This document shows positions 1 to 6,840 of a stretch of DNA of 52,923 nt, in pieces (the stretch's first letter is position 1; each line of letters opens with the position of its first letter). The DNA lies in NCBI GenBank assembly GCA_022823085.1, contig JAJDXV010000054.1, positions 1 to 52,923 on the forward strand, given 5' to 3'. The notes under the pieces are model-generated. The model made no database searches. It worked only from the letters and a program-made list of their open reading frames with translations, and was not told the origin of the DNA. Source of the DNA: Candidatus Poribacteria bacterium. Its GTDB lineage: Bacteria > Poribacteria > WGA-4E > WGA-3G. Both the position numbers and the translations under genes were made by a program.

Positions 1-299
1 AAAGTCTGATAACATGTCTTCTAAGCAGGAAAGAGGGGTCATTAGATATGTCCTTTCAAGGTTTATGATTTATTATGAAAGGATACCCTTTTTTCTGCTT
101 ATTGTCATCTTAATTCTTAAAATTGTCCAAACTATAGTAAGTTATAAGTTATAAGTTATAAGTTATAAGTTTGGTTTCTGATGTTTCAAGTTTCTTTGGC
201 AACTGTTGTATGCAATTGAAGTACCGACGGTTTGAAAAAGATGTTGGACACTCGAAAACCTCTTAACTAAAAACTAAAAACTAAAAACTTATAACTGAT
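1..299. other. Intergenic region with heptanucleotide tandem repeats
   Basis: I see no gene here. The stretch is AT-rich and contains two period-7 tandem arrays: gttataa units at about 141-170 and actaaaa units at about 268-292. The second array ends just before the stop codon of the minus-strand phosphodiesterase gene. Similar period-7 arrays with different units recur in other gaps of this window. Confidence 0.7.
141..170. repeat. Heptanucleotide tandem repeat (gttataa)n
   Basis: About four consecutive copies of a 7-bp unit read directly in the sequence. It belongs to a group of period-7 arrays (gtcagtt near 1102, gttaact near 3233, gccagtc near 4946, accagta near 49783) that resemble the short tandemly repeated heptamers known from cyanobacteria. 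Function unknown. Confidence 0.8.
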
Positions 300-1076
300 T
301 TAATATTGTTGTTGTATCGGCACGATGCTGCGTGCGAGTCCTGTCTTCTCGTCGAGTTCTATCTCTGCACCGCAGAGCTTGAGGTTGTCCTTAGCGACAG
401 CGAAACGGGTCGGCATCATTGTCAGGAACCGTTCAAGCACCAAATCTATCCGTGTACCGATAACCGAGTCGTAGGGTCCCGTCATACCGACATCCGTAAT
501 GTAAGCGGTACCTTGCGGGAGGATGCGTGCATCCGCTGTCGGTACGTGCGTATGCGTTCCGATGACTGCGCCGACACGACCATCGGCGTGCCAGCCCATT
601 GCGATTTTCTCGGATGTCGCTTCTGCATGAAAGTCGAGGAGGATATAAGGGGTCTCGGCTTTAATATCAGGTAAAATTGCATTGAGCGCGTGGAACGGGT
701 TGGTATACGGATTCATGAAAATTTGCCCAGCGAGATTGATGACCCCGAGTTTCGTCTGTCCGTCGGCGGATGGTACAATCGTTACACCGCGCCCGATGAC
801 TTCGGTCGGATAGTTCGCGGGACGTATAAGCTGCGGTGTCGTCTCAATAAAGTCGAAGATATCTTTGTTATCCCAGACGTGGTTGCCGGTTGTGATAGCG
901 GAGACACCTGATGCCAAGAGTTGGTCAACAATTTCAAACGTCAGACCTTTCCCGCCGGCTGCGTTCTCACCGTTCGCTACAATGAAATCGTATTCGTGTC
1001 GATGCGCTTCCAAAAATTGCGTCGTTGCTGTTCTCCCCGGATTTCCGACGATGTCTCCGATAAACAATATTCTCAT
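300..1076 (-). CDS. YmdB-family metallophosphoesterase (TIGR00282-like)
   Basis: Protein of 258 residues matching the usual length of the YmdB/TIGR00282 family, cytosolic dinuclear-metal phosphodiesterases; the Bacillus member hydrolyses 2',3'-cyclic nucleotides. The N-terminus MRILFIGDIVGNPGR carries the first metal-binding Asp. Further motifs are NGENAAGGKGLT, TTGNHVWDNKDI (Asn and His ligands), LLDFHAEATSEK and a late GTHTHVPTAD. All metal-ligand blocks are present and in order, so the enzyme looks intact. The gene is the most distal of the minus-strand genes at this edge and is separated from pyrE by about 130 bp of repeat sequence, so it is probably not tightly co-transcribed with it. 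The physiological substrate in this organism cannot be read from sequence. Confidence 0.9.
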   Translation of the reverse strand: MRILFIGDIVGNPGRTATTQFLEAHRHEYDFIVANGENAAGGKGLTFEIVDQLLASGVSAITTGNHVWDNKDIFDFIETTPQLIRPANYPTEVIGRGVTIVPSADGQTKLGVINLAGQIFMNPYTNPFHALNAILPDIKAETPYILLDFHAEATSEKIAMGWHADGRVGAVIGTHTHVPTADARILPQGTAYITDVGMTGPYDSVIGTRIDLVLERFLTMMPTRFAVAKDNLKLCGAEIELDEKTGLARSIVPIQQQY

Positions 1077-1146
1077 TTTACTCTATCACTTTCGTAATTA
1101 GTTGTCAGTTGTCAGTTGTCAGTACGTTCGCTTCGCCCACTTTCTG

Positions 1147-1226
1147 CGACTTCCACAATATACCTCTTTAACTGCGTACTGAAAGGCGTACTCGCCGTAC
1201 TGTTAACTGTTAACTGCGTACTCGCC
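1147..1226. repeat. 80-bp repeat (copy A) with gttaact heptamers
   Basis: This block is nearly identical to 3182-3275. It begins cgacttccacaatatacc and ends gcgtactcgcc. Copy A has two gttaact units where copy B has four, which accounts exactly for the 14-bp length difference. It overlaps the last codons and stop of pyrE. Confidence 0.85.
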
Positions 1227-1758
1227 CTAATTCTGTGAGTGTGAACAGGGGTGCGAACGAACACCCGAGTTCCTCAATTTTCGCGCCACCGCCAGCCTGC
1301 CGATCAATCACTGCTACGACGTGTGCCACGTTGTACCCTTCCGCACGGATCTGTTCAATGGACGTACAGACCTGGCCTGCTGTCGTAATCACGTCCTCTA
1401 TTACGACAAGAGTGCTACCTTCCTCGGCGCCCCCCTCTATGAGATTACATGTGCCGTAGGTTTTCGCTTCCTTACGGACGTAGAAACAGGGGATCCCTGT
1501 CTGCATAGAGAGTGCCGTTGCAATCGGGATACCCCCTAATTCTAAGCCTGCCAATCCGTCACAGGTTGATGGCAGCAGCTTCGCCATCTCTTTAGCGATT
1601 GCTGTGAGTAAGACAGGATCGCTCTCAAACCGGTATTTATCCCAGTAGAAGTTGCTAATATTCCCTGAACGGAGTTTAAATTCACCTGTGAGATACGAGG
1701 CCTCACGAATCTGTTTTGCGAGTTCTGTATTTTTAATGTCAAGTCGGTTTAATGACAC
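1210..1758 (-). CDS. pyrE: Orotate phosphoribosyltransferase
   Basis: Enzyme of de novo pyrimidine synthesis that joins orotate and PRPP to give orotidine 5'-phosphate. The protein has 182 residues, typical for compact bacterial PyrE. The PRPP-binding motif is VVIEDVITTAGQ. Upstream blocks TGEFKLRSGNISNFYWDKYR and GLELGGIPIAT, then FYVRKEAKTYGT, match the orotate and PRPP loops. The start is a GTG at 1758 preceded by AAGGA at good spacing. The C-terminal residues RVRS and the stop are encoded inside a repeat element that also ends the gene at 3245, so the tail has probably been reshaped by repeat insertion. No other pyrimidine gene is nearby. Confidence 0.92.
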   Translation of the reverse strand: MSLNRLDIKNTELAKQIREASYLTGEFKLRSGNISNFYWDKYRFESDPVLLTAIAKEMAKLLPSTCDGLAGLELGGIPIATALSMQTGIPCFYVRKEAKTYGTCNLIEGGAEEGSTLVVIEDVITTAGQVCTSIEQIRAEGYNVAHVVAVIDRQAGGGAKIEELGCSFAPLFTLTELGRVRS

Positions 1759-1957
1759 AATGCGTTCCTTTTATGTCCGCCTGGCACGTTGTTTGGGCTA
1801 CGTTCTGGTATTTAAATTTTCCTTTTTCAAGTAACCAGTGAGTCAGTAAACAGTCGCCAGTTGCCAGTAACCAGTTAAGAGGTGTTCGGATAACACAACA
1901 TCTCTTTTCTGGTAACTACTAACTGGAAACTGTTTCCATTCTCTTTTCTGTTAACTG

Positions 1958-3001
1958 TTAAAATACCTCAATATGTGCGGTGTCTGCTGCTATGACCTCT
2001 CCGATAATAGCGGCTTCAGGACAATCGGCGGCGCGGAGTTCCGATACCGCTGCATCGGCGTTCTCCGCCGGGAGCGAGAACAGCAAACCGCCAGATGTTT
2101 CTGCTTCCATCAGGATATGGCGCATCGCTTCGCTATCCGTGTGGAACGTGACTTTGTCGGCAAGGAACGCCATATTCGCAAGATACGCCTGCGTGTAGGT
2201 ATCTTGTGCGACGAGTGCTGGTGCATCTGCGAAGTGTGGGACAGCACGACTCTCAATCTTTAGTCGGACATTGTTGCCAGCCGCCATCTCTGAGGCGTGT
2301 CCTAACAGACCATAGCCTGTGACATCCGTACAAGCACTCGCGCCGTGTTTAAGCATTACCTGTGCGGCAGAGGCGTTGAGTCGGGTCATCGATTCAACGA
2401 GTTGTGGCAGAACCGCATCGCTGATTTTATCGAATTTCAGGCCTGTCGTCAAGATACCGATACCGAGGTTTTTGGTTAGGATAAGTACCTCGCCCGGACG
2501 CGCACCGTAATTCTTAACGAATTTATCAGGATGAACGATACCGGTTACAGAGAGTCCGTACATCAATTCTGGTGCGTCCACCGTGTGCCCACCGACAAGC
2601 GCGGCACCGGCTTCAATCGCTTTTTCGGTACCGCCTCTGACAATATCGCCGAGGATAGACAGATCCAAATCCGCTTTCGGCCAGCATGTGATGTTCAACG
2701 CTGTTTTCGGAACGCCGCCCATGCTATAGACATCGCTCAGCGAGTTCGTCGCAGCGATCGCACCGAATGTGTACGGATCATCGACGATCGGTGTGAAATA
2801 GTCAACCGTGTTAACGAGTGCGATGTCGTCGGAGATGCGATAGATACCTGCATCGTCCGAAGTCTCGGTGCCGACAAGTAGGTTCGGATCCGTGGATTTC
2901 GGGATGTTATCTAAAATGTGTGCAAGCTCACCCGGAGCGAGTTTTGACGCTCACCCGGCGCATTTTACTGTCGCAGTTAAACGGATTTTTTTATGTGTCA
3001 T
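1958..3001 (-). CDS. selD: Selenide, water dikinase SelD (selenoprotein, in-frame TGA = Sec)
   Basis: Makes selenophosphate from selenide and ATP for selenocysteine and selenouridine synthesis. Conventional gene calling would give only 254 residues starting at MGGVPKTALN (2722). Upstream the same frame continues through DDAGIYRISDDIALVNTVDY, PYTFGAIAATNSLSDVYS and KLAPGELAHILDNIPKS to an in-frame TGA at 2951-2953, and on to an ATG at 2999-3001. The start reads MTHKKIRLTATVK-CAG-U-ASKLAPGEL. Residue 17 is thus Sec at the position of the catalytic Cys17 of E. coli SelD. The full length is 347 residues, the normal family size. Selenoprotein forms of SelD are known in other bacteria. Its presence implies selA, selB and selC elsewhere in the genome. 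The start has only a weak AGGGA upstream. Confidence 0.9.
2927..2953 (-). promoter_or_regulatory. Sec codon and candidate bSECIS hairpin in selD
   Basis: The TGA is at 2951-2953. Nine bases downstream, the minus strand forms a short hairpin CTCGC-TCCGG-GTGAG (2941 to 2927) with a 5-bp stem (one G-T pair) and a 5-nt loop. Position and size fit bacterial SECIS elements bound by SelB, but the fold was judged by eye only. Confidence 0.5.
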
Positions 3002-3069
3002 TTTTTAATTATTCCCTAACGGTTAGCGAGTACGCAGTTAACAGTTTTGACCCACACCTCGTGCCTTAG

Positions 3070-3179
3070 TGAAAGTATCGGAGTCGAGTTGTTGTTGACC
3101 AAGAACTCGATTTCCGATATTTAAAAATAGGCGCGAGTTCTTGGTCAAAAAGTTAACAACTTGTAGCTGTAACACTTTC
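3070..3179. repeat. 110-bp imperfect inverted repeat (MITE-like)
   Basis: The sequence from GAAAGT (3070) is largely complementary to the sequence ending ACTTTC (3179). The inner arm is near perfect: gaccaagaactcg at 3097-3109 against cgagttcttggtc at 3134-3146, plus gttgtt/aacaac further out. It lies upstream of selD and directly abuts repeat copy B. No coding potential. It could be a MITE or a folded RNA. Confidence 0.6.
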
Positions 3180-3181
3180 TA

Positions 3182-3275
3182 CGACTTCCACAATATACCT
3201 CTTTAACTGCGTACTGAAAGGCGTACTCGCCGTACTGTTAACTGTTAACTGTTAACTGTTAACTGCGTACTCGCC
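3182..3275. repeat. 94-bp repeat (copy B) with four gttaact heptamers
   Basis: Second copy of the block at 1147-1226, with two extra gttaact units. On the minus strand it encodes the last residues (ASTQLTVNS) and the stop codon of the TIM-barrel gene at 3245-4165, in a different frame from the one used in pyrE. Confidence 0.85.
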
Positions 3276-4165
3276 AGGTCTGATAAAACAGATTTCACGT
3301 ACGCCACGCTTCGACCGTCTTGATGGAACTGGTCGCCGTCTCGAATCCCTTCAATCGCTAAGTAACCCTCGTAATCGGCTTCGAGCATCGCCGCGATGGC
3401 GAAACGGTAGTCGATTTCACCGTCGGGTAGCGGGACTTGGACGTAGATCGCTGTCTCCAAATCGGGGATATGCACCCGGTAGAGGCTCTTACAGTGCCAG
3501 TAATTGGCATGCGGTGCAAGGGCGACGATCGCATCCTCACAGGACTCTTCCGGAATATCGTAAGTCCAGTAGATGTTACCTAATTCAGGATTCACGCCGA
3601 CGTTCGGCGCATCGATTAATTCTAAGAGGTGCAGTGCCGACCAGCTGTTATCTGCAATTGAATTCTGATGGATTTCTATGGAGATTTCTACACCGAGATC
3701 CGCGGCGACGGTTGCGGCTTCGCTTACAGCACTCGCAGTCCGTTCATAGTCGATCGCACTTGCGAGACGGCTTGAGCCTTGCGATACAGATTCGCCACGA
3801 TACGTGCCTTTTCCGTTTGGATCGCGGGGCGGTGTAGTGACTGTCGAGTTAAGGACACCGGCACCGACCTTCGATGCGAAGTGTGCGGCATCTATCATCC
3901 GTTGTTTGTTCGCTGTGGCGACACGCGGGTGGGCAGCACCGCCACCGCCACGGATAGCAACGCACGGCATACCCGCATCTTCAAGTTCGGAGCGGAGGGT
4001 TGCAACATCCGCGTCAGATAGGTTCATCGCTGGCAACTCGATACCGTCGAATCCAATCTCTTTTGCATGTTTCAAAAACCGTTGCCGATCCGCCGGATTC
4101 GTGGGGAACCCGGTGCCGTTATACGGATACGACGCACATCGCCTAAAAGCGTACGCAATTTTCAT
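3245..4165 (-). CDS. Sugar phosphate isomerase/epimerase family TIM-barrel protein
   Basis: Protein of 306 residues of the xylose-isomerase-like/AP endonuclease 2 fold (PF01261), soluble and probably metal dependent. Supporting blocks are KHAKEIGFDGIELPAM, VSEAATVAADLGVEISIEIH (metal-ligand Glu), LELIDAPNVGVNPELGNIYW, NYWHCKSLYRVH and GYLAIEGIRDGDQFHQDG near the C-terminus. The substrate cannot be assigned; relatives act on keto-sugars or inositol derivatives. Its ATG overlaps the stop of the upstream HD-domain gene by four bases, so the two are translationally coupled. The last nine residues come from a repeat element and look non-native. Confidence 0.8.
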   Translation of the reverse strand: MKIAYAFRRCASYPYNGTGFPTNPADRQRFLKHAKEIGFDGIELPAMNLSDADVATLRSELEDAGMPCVAIRGGGGAAHPRVATANKQRMIDAAHFASKVGAGVLNSTVTTPPRDPNGKGTYRGESVSQGSSRLASAIDYERTASAVSEAATVAADLGVEISIEIHQNSIADNSWSALHLLELIDAPNVGVNPELGNIYWTYDIPEESCEDAIVALAPHANYWHCKSLYRVHIPDLETAIYVQVPLPDGEIDYRFAIAAMLEADYEGYLAIEGIRDGDQFHQDGRSVAYVKSVLSDLASTQLTVNS

Positions 4166-4836
4166 TCATGGTCTCCTTCAAATAGATAGGTTACAGCCTG
4201 CTGGAACTGTCGGAAAAGTTGACGGTTTATAGGGTCTAAAGGTGCTGGTGTCTTCTGGTCGTCTGGTGCGCGTTGTGCTGCATCGTTCGCGTCGGTAGAT
4301 ACTTTAGCATGTCCGCCGTTTCTTTGTAAAGTGGATTCTCGCTCTGCAATGGCACTAAGAATACTGCGATAGTACCATGCTTGGTCTTCGACACCGCCGT
4401 GAAACCGATCCCATACGGAGTCGCCGATGTCATCGTATTCTGAGATAATCGTCCGTAGGTTGTGAAGTTTATCGGCGCATGTGACAGTGCAGACTTCAGG
4501 ACTTGCTGTTTTTAAGGCTTCAATCCGTTCGGTTTTACGTGCGCGCCAGCGGAGTGCTTTGTCTTCCGAGCAACCGTCAACGATGTTCGCAACAGCGTCT
4601 CCAAAACGTTCCCGAATGAAATCTAACGTCAGATCGGTGTCCTCGACGGTATCGTGTAAGATGCCTGCTATAATAACCGCATCGGTGCATCCGGCTTCCA
4701 TTAAGATGAGTCCGACGGCGTAAGGGTGTGTGATATAAGGCGTGTGGGTGCCTTTCCGGTATTGTCCGTGATGGGCTTCAGCGGCGATTTCTATCGCCTC
4801 TTCAATCTGGTTTTTCCGAGTGCCGTTCTGTGTCAT
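4162..4836 (-). CDS. HD-domain protein, small alarmone hydrolase-like (SpoT hydrolase domain)
   Basis: Protein of 224 residues with an N-terminal HD hydrolase domain like that of SpoT/MESH1. Motifs are AAEAHHGQYRKGTHTPYITH (first metal His and RKG), IIAGILHDTVEDTDLT (HD plus ED motif), RFGDAVANIVDGCSEDK and ADKLHNLRTI. The family removes the 3'-pyrophosphate of (p)ppGpp. There is no synthetase, TGS or ACT domain, so it resembles a stand-alone hydrolase. The last 60 residues are low complexity and have no recognisable fold. It overlaps the downstream TIM-barrel gene by ATGA, an unusual pairing. Substrate assignment is by family only. Confidence 0.8.
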   Translation of the reverse strand: MTQNGTRKNQIEEAIEIAAEAHHGQYRKGTHTPYITHPYAVGLILMEAGCTDAVIIAGILHDTVEDTDLTLDFIRERFGDAVANIVDGCSEDKALRWRARKTERIEALKTASPEVCTVTCADKLHNLRTIISEYDDIGDSVWDRFHGGVEDQAWYYRSILSAIAERESTLQRNGGHAKVSTDANDAAQRAPDDQKTPAPLDPINRQLFRQFQQAVTYLFEGDHE

Positions 4837-5023
4837 GCTTCTATAGGCTACCGATCAATGCTTCATAACAGAAATTACGAGACTTAAACTTTGTTAAATG
4901 ATACACTATTTCCTGTGTAACCGTCAAGGGATTTTTTAATAGTTGCCAGTCGCCAGTCGCCAGTATTCAGTTAAAGAGGTCTCTTATGGTTGGAGCATGA
5001 ACGGTAACAGCCACAAAGTATTT

Positions 5024-5142
5024 AGGACTTACGCATGCGGCTCTTTTGTAGCATAGGCTGTTAGCCTGTGGCACTATAACGCTGTGCTTTCCAAGAAATC
5101 TCATCTAACAGAACGGGCTGCAGTTAAAATTGCGTAAGTCCT
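5024..5142. mobile_element. MITE-like element, 119 bp, ends AGGACTTACGCA (copy 1)
   Basis: Begins AGGACTTACGCA and ends TGCGTAAGTCCT, a perfect 12-bp terminal inverted repeat. The same element in the opposite orientation lies at 46694-46813, with conserved internal blocks such as gagaaatctcatctaacaga in that copy. A possible 6-bp direct repeat AGTATT flanks this copy (5017-5022 and 5144-5149). No ORF; probably mobilised by a transposase elsewhere. It occupies most of the 342-bp gap 4837-5178, whose remainder is period-7 repeat sequence (gccagtc units near 4946-4966). Confidence 0.8.
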
Positions 5143-5178
5143 GAGTATTAACTGAAAACCATTCACGAGGAAAACACC

Positions 5179-6642
5179 ATGACTACTATCGCTATCGGCG
5201 GGATTATGCATGAATCCAATACATTCAGCGATACCCGTACCGACTACGGTGCGTTCTCTCAAACCTTCGCGCGGTATCTAATTAATGCTTGGCGTGAGAC
5301 GCACCACGAAATGGCAGGATTTATTCAGGGCGCGACACAGTACGACTATACCGCTTATCCAACGCTTATGGCTTCTGCTACGCCGGCAGGGCCTGTAACC
5401 GATGACGCTTTTGATCGGCTCACCGATATGCTCATCCAGCATCTGAAGTCTATACCGAAATATGATGGACTTCTGCTCGCGCTCCACGGCGCACTGGTTG
5501 CTGAAAGCCACCCCAACGGCGACGGTGAAATCTTACGCCGACTGCGTACGGAGTTCGGTCGCGACCTTCCGATCGTTGTCACGCTGGATCAGCACGCCAA
5601 CGTCTCTGAACAGATGGTCGCCGAATCGACTGCGCTTGTGATTTACAAGACGACACCGCACATCGATCAACGCCAACGCGGGCTACAGGCAGCGGAACTG
5701 ATGATGCGGATCCTGCGAGACAGGGTTACGCCGACGCAGGCACTTGCGAAACCGCCGATGCTCCTGAATATACTGTATCACAACACCAGTGTACCACCGA
5801 TGGAGCCTATCCTCACGGCAGCGAAGCAGCTGGAGACGCGCGCTGATGTCCTTGCGGCGAGTGTCGCAGTGGGGTATCCGTACGCGGATGTCTATGAAGC
5901 CGGTCCTGCTTTTGTTGTGGTCACTGACGACGATCCGAAACTCGCACAGACAGAAGCCGATCGGTTGTCCGACATGTTGTGGCGTGTCCGTGCAGAACTG
6001 ACGCTTGACCTTCCCGATGCAGCACAGGCGGTTGAACAAGCCGTTGCAGCTGACAAACATCCGGTTATCCTTGTTGAGATGGGTGACAACATTGGTGGCG
6101 GATCACCCGGGGATAGCACTTTCGTGTTAGCGGCGCTCCAACAACAGGGCGCATCGGGGTTTGTTGTTATCCTCTGTGATCCAGAGGGCGTGCAAACCTG
6201 TGTTCAAGCAGGTATCGGTGCTGAGGTTGCTTTAGATGTCGGTGCGAAAGCGGATAATTTACACGGTGCCCCTGTCTCAATCCAAGGGAAAGTCCGGCGC
6301 ATCCACGATGGACGCTACGAGGAGACGGAACCACGACACGGTGGACAGAGACACCACAATCAGGGGTTAACAGCCGTTATCGCTGTGGACGATTCTCTGG
6401 TGGTGTTGACGAGTCGGCGGCAGACACCGTTTAGCCTCCATCAGTTATTGAGTCTCGGCATCAATCCGACGGAGATGCGGATGATCGTTGTCAAAGCAGC
6501 AGTCGCCTTCCGCGCTGCCTATGAACCGATTGCAGGACGGATTATCGAGGTAGACACGCCGGGATTGACTGCGGTGAACCCGTTGCATTTTGCGTATCAC
6601 AACATCCGCCGCCCGTTGTTTCCTTTGGATTCTGAACTATGA
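5179..6642 (+). CDS. M81 family metallopeptidase (MlrC-like)
   Basis: Protein of 487 residues, the normal size for the MlrC/DUF1485 family. MlrC of sphingomonads degrades linearised microcystin, but most homologues have unknown substrates. Diagnostic features are the N-terminal GGIMHESNTFSDTRTDYGAF, LLALHGALVAE, VVTLDQHANVSEQM with metal-ligand Asp and His, and the C-terminal-domain block VEMGDNIGGGSPGDST. It starts at an ATG behind ACGAGGAAAA and has no signal peptide, so it is cytosolic. It stands alone between a MITE and an ATPase gene. In this kind of genome such genes often sit among sugar and amide catabolism genes, but no such partner is adjacent here. Confidence 0.9.
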   Translation: MTTIAIGGIMHESNTFSDTRTDYGAFSQTFARYLINAWRETHHEMAGFIQGATQYDYTAYPTLMASATPAGPVTDDAFDRLTDMLIQHLKSIPKYDGLLLALHGALVAESHPNGDGEILRRLRTEFGRDLPIVVTLDQHANVSEQMVAESTALVIYKTTPHIDQRQRGLQAAELMMRILRDRVTPTQALAKPPMLLNILYHNTSVPPMEPILTAAKQLETRADVLAASVAVGYPYADVYEAGPAFVVVTDDDPKLAQTEADRLSDMLWRVRAELTLDLPDAAQAVEQAVAADKHPVILVEMGDNIGGGSPGDSTFVLAALQQQGASGFVVILCDPEGVQTCVQAGIGAEVALDVGAKADNLHGAPVSIQGKVRRIHDGRYEETEPRHGGQRHHNQGLTAVIAVDDSLVVLTSRRQTPFSLHQLLSLGINPTEMRMIVVKAAVAFRAAYEPIAGRIIEVDTPGLTAVNPLHFAYHNIRRPLFPLDSEL

Positions 6643-6680
6643 TTTCTGTGATTCATCGGTTTTCTTACATTCCAAAAACG

Positions 6681-6710
6681 TTGGCATCAACCGCTAACAT
6701 GGTGTATAAT
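6681..6710 (+). promoter_or_regulatory. Predicted sigma-70 promoter
   Basis: TTGGCA at 6681-6686 and TATAAT at 6705-6710 are separated by 18 bp. It lies about 130 bp upstream of the ATPase-nuclease gene that starts at 6841. Confidence 0.6.
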
Positions 6711-6840
6711 AACTTACAGACCTTCCGTTGATTTGCTAACGCTGTTTACAATCAAACAAGATTGAAAAGCGCGTGAGAGCACAACATTAGTGGGTAGGTG
6801 CAGTCTTGCGGCGTACCCCGAATGTTAGGAGAAAACGAGA

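Noticed and set aside
306..674. Plus-strand ORF of 122 codons
   Set aside because: Antisense to the well supported YmdB-family gene; no ribosome binding site and Cys/Arg-rich composition typical of shadow frames.
1958..2722. SelD annotated as a 254-residue protein starting at MGGVPKTALN
   Set aside because: The same frame continues upstream with clear SelD sequence through a TGA at the Sec position; the short version lacks the catalytic residue and half of the ATP-binding region.
4162..4836. Full SpoT/Rel enzyme
   Set aside because: Only the hydrolase domain is present; no synthetase, TGS or ACT region in any frame nearby.
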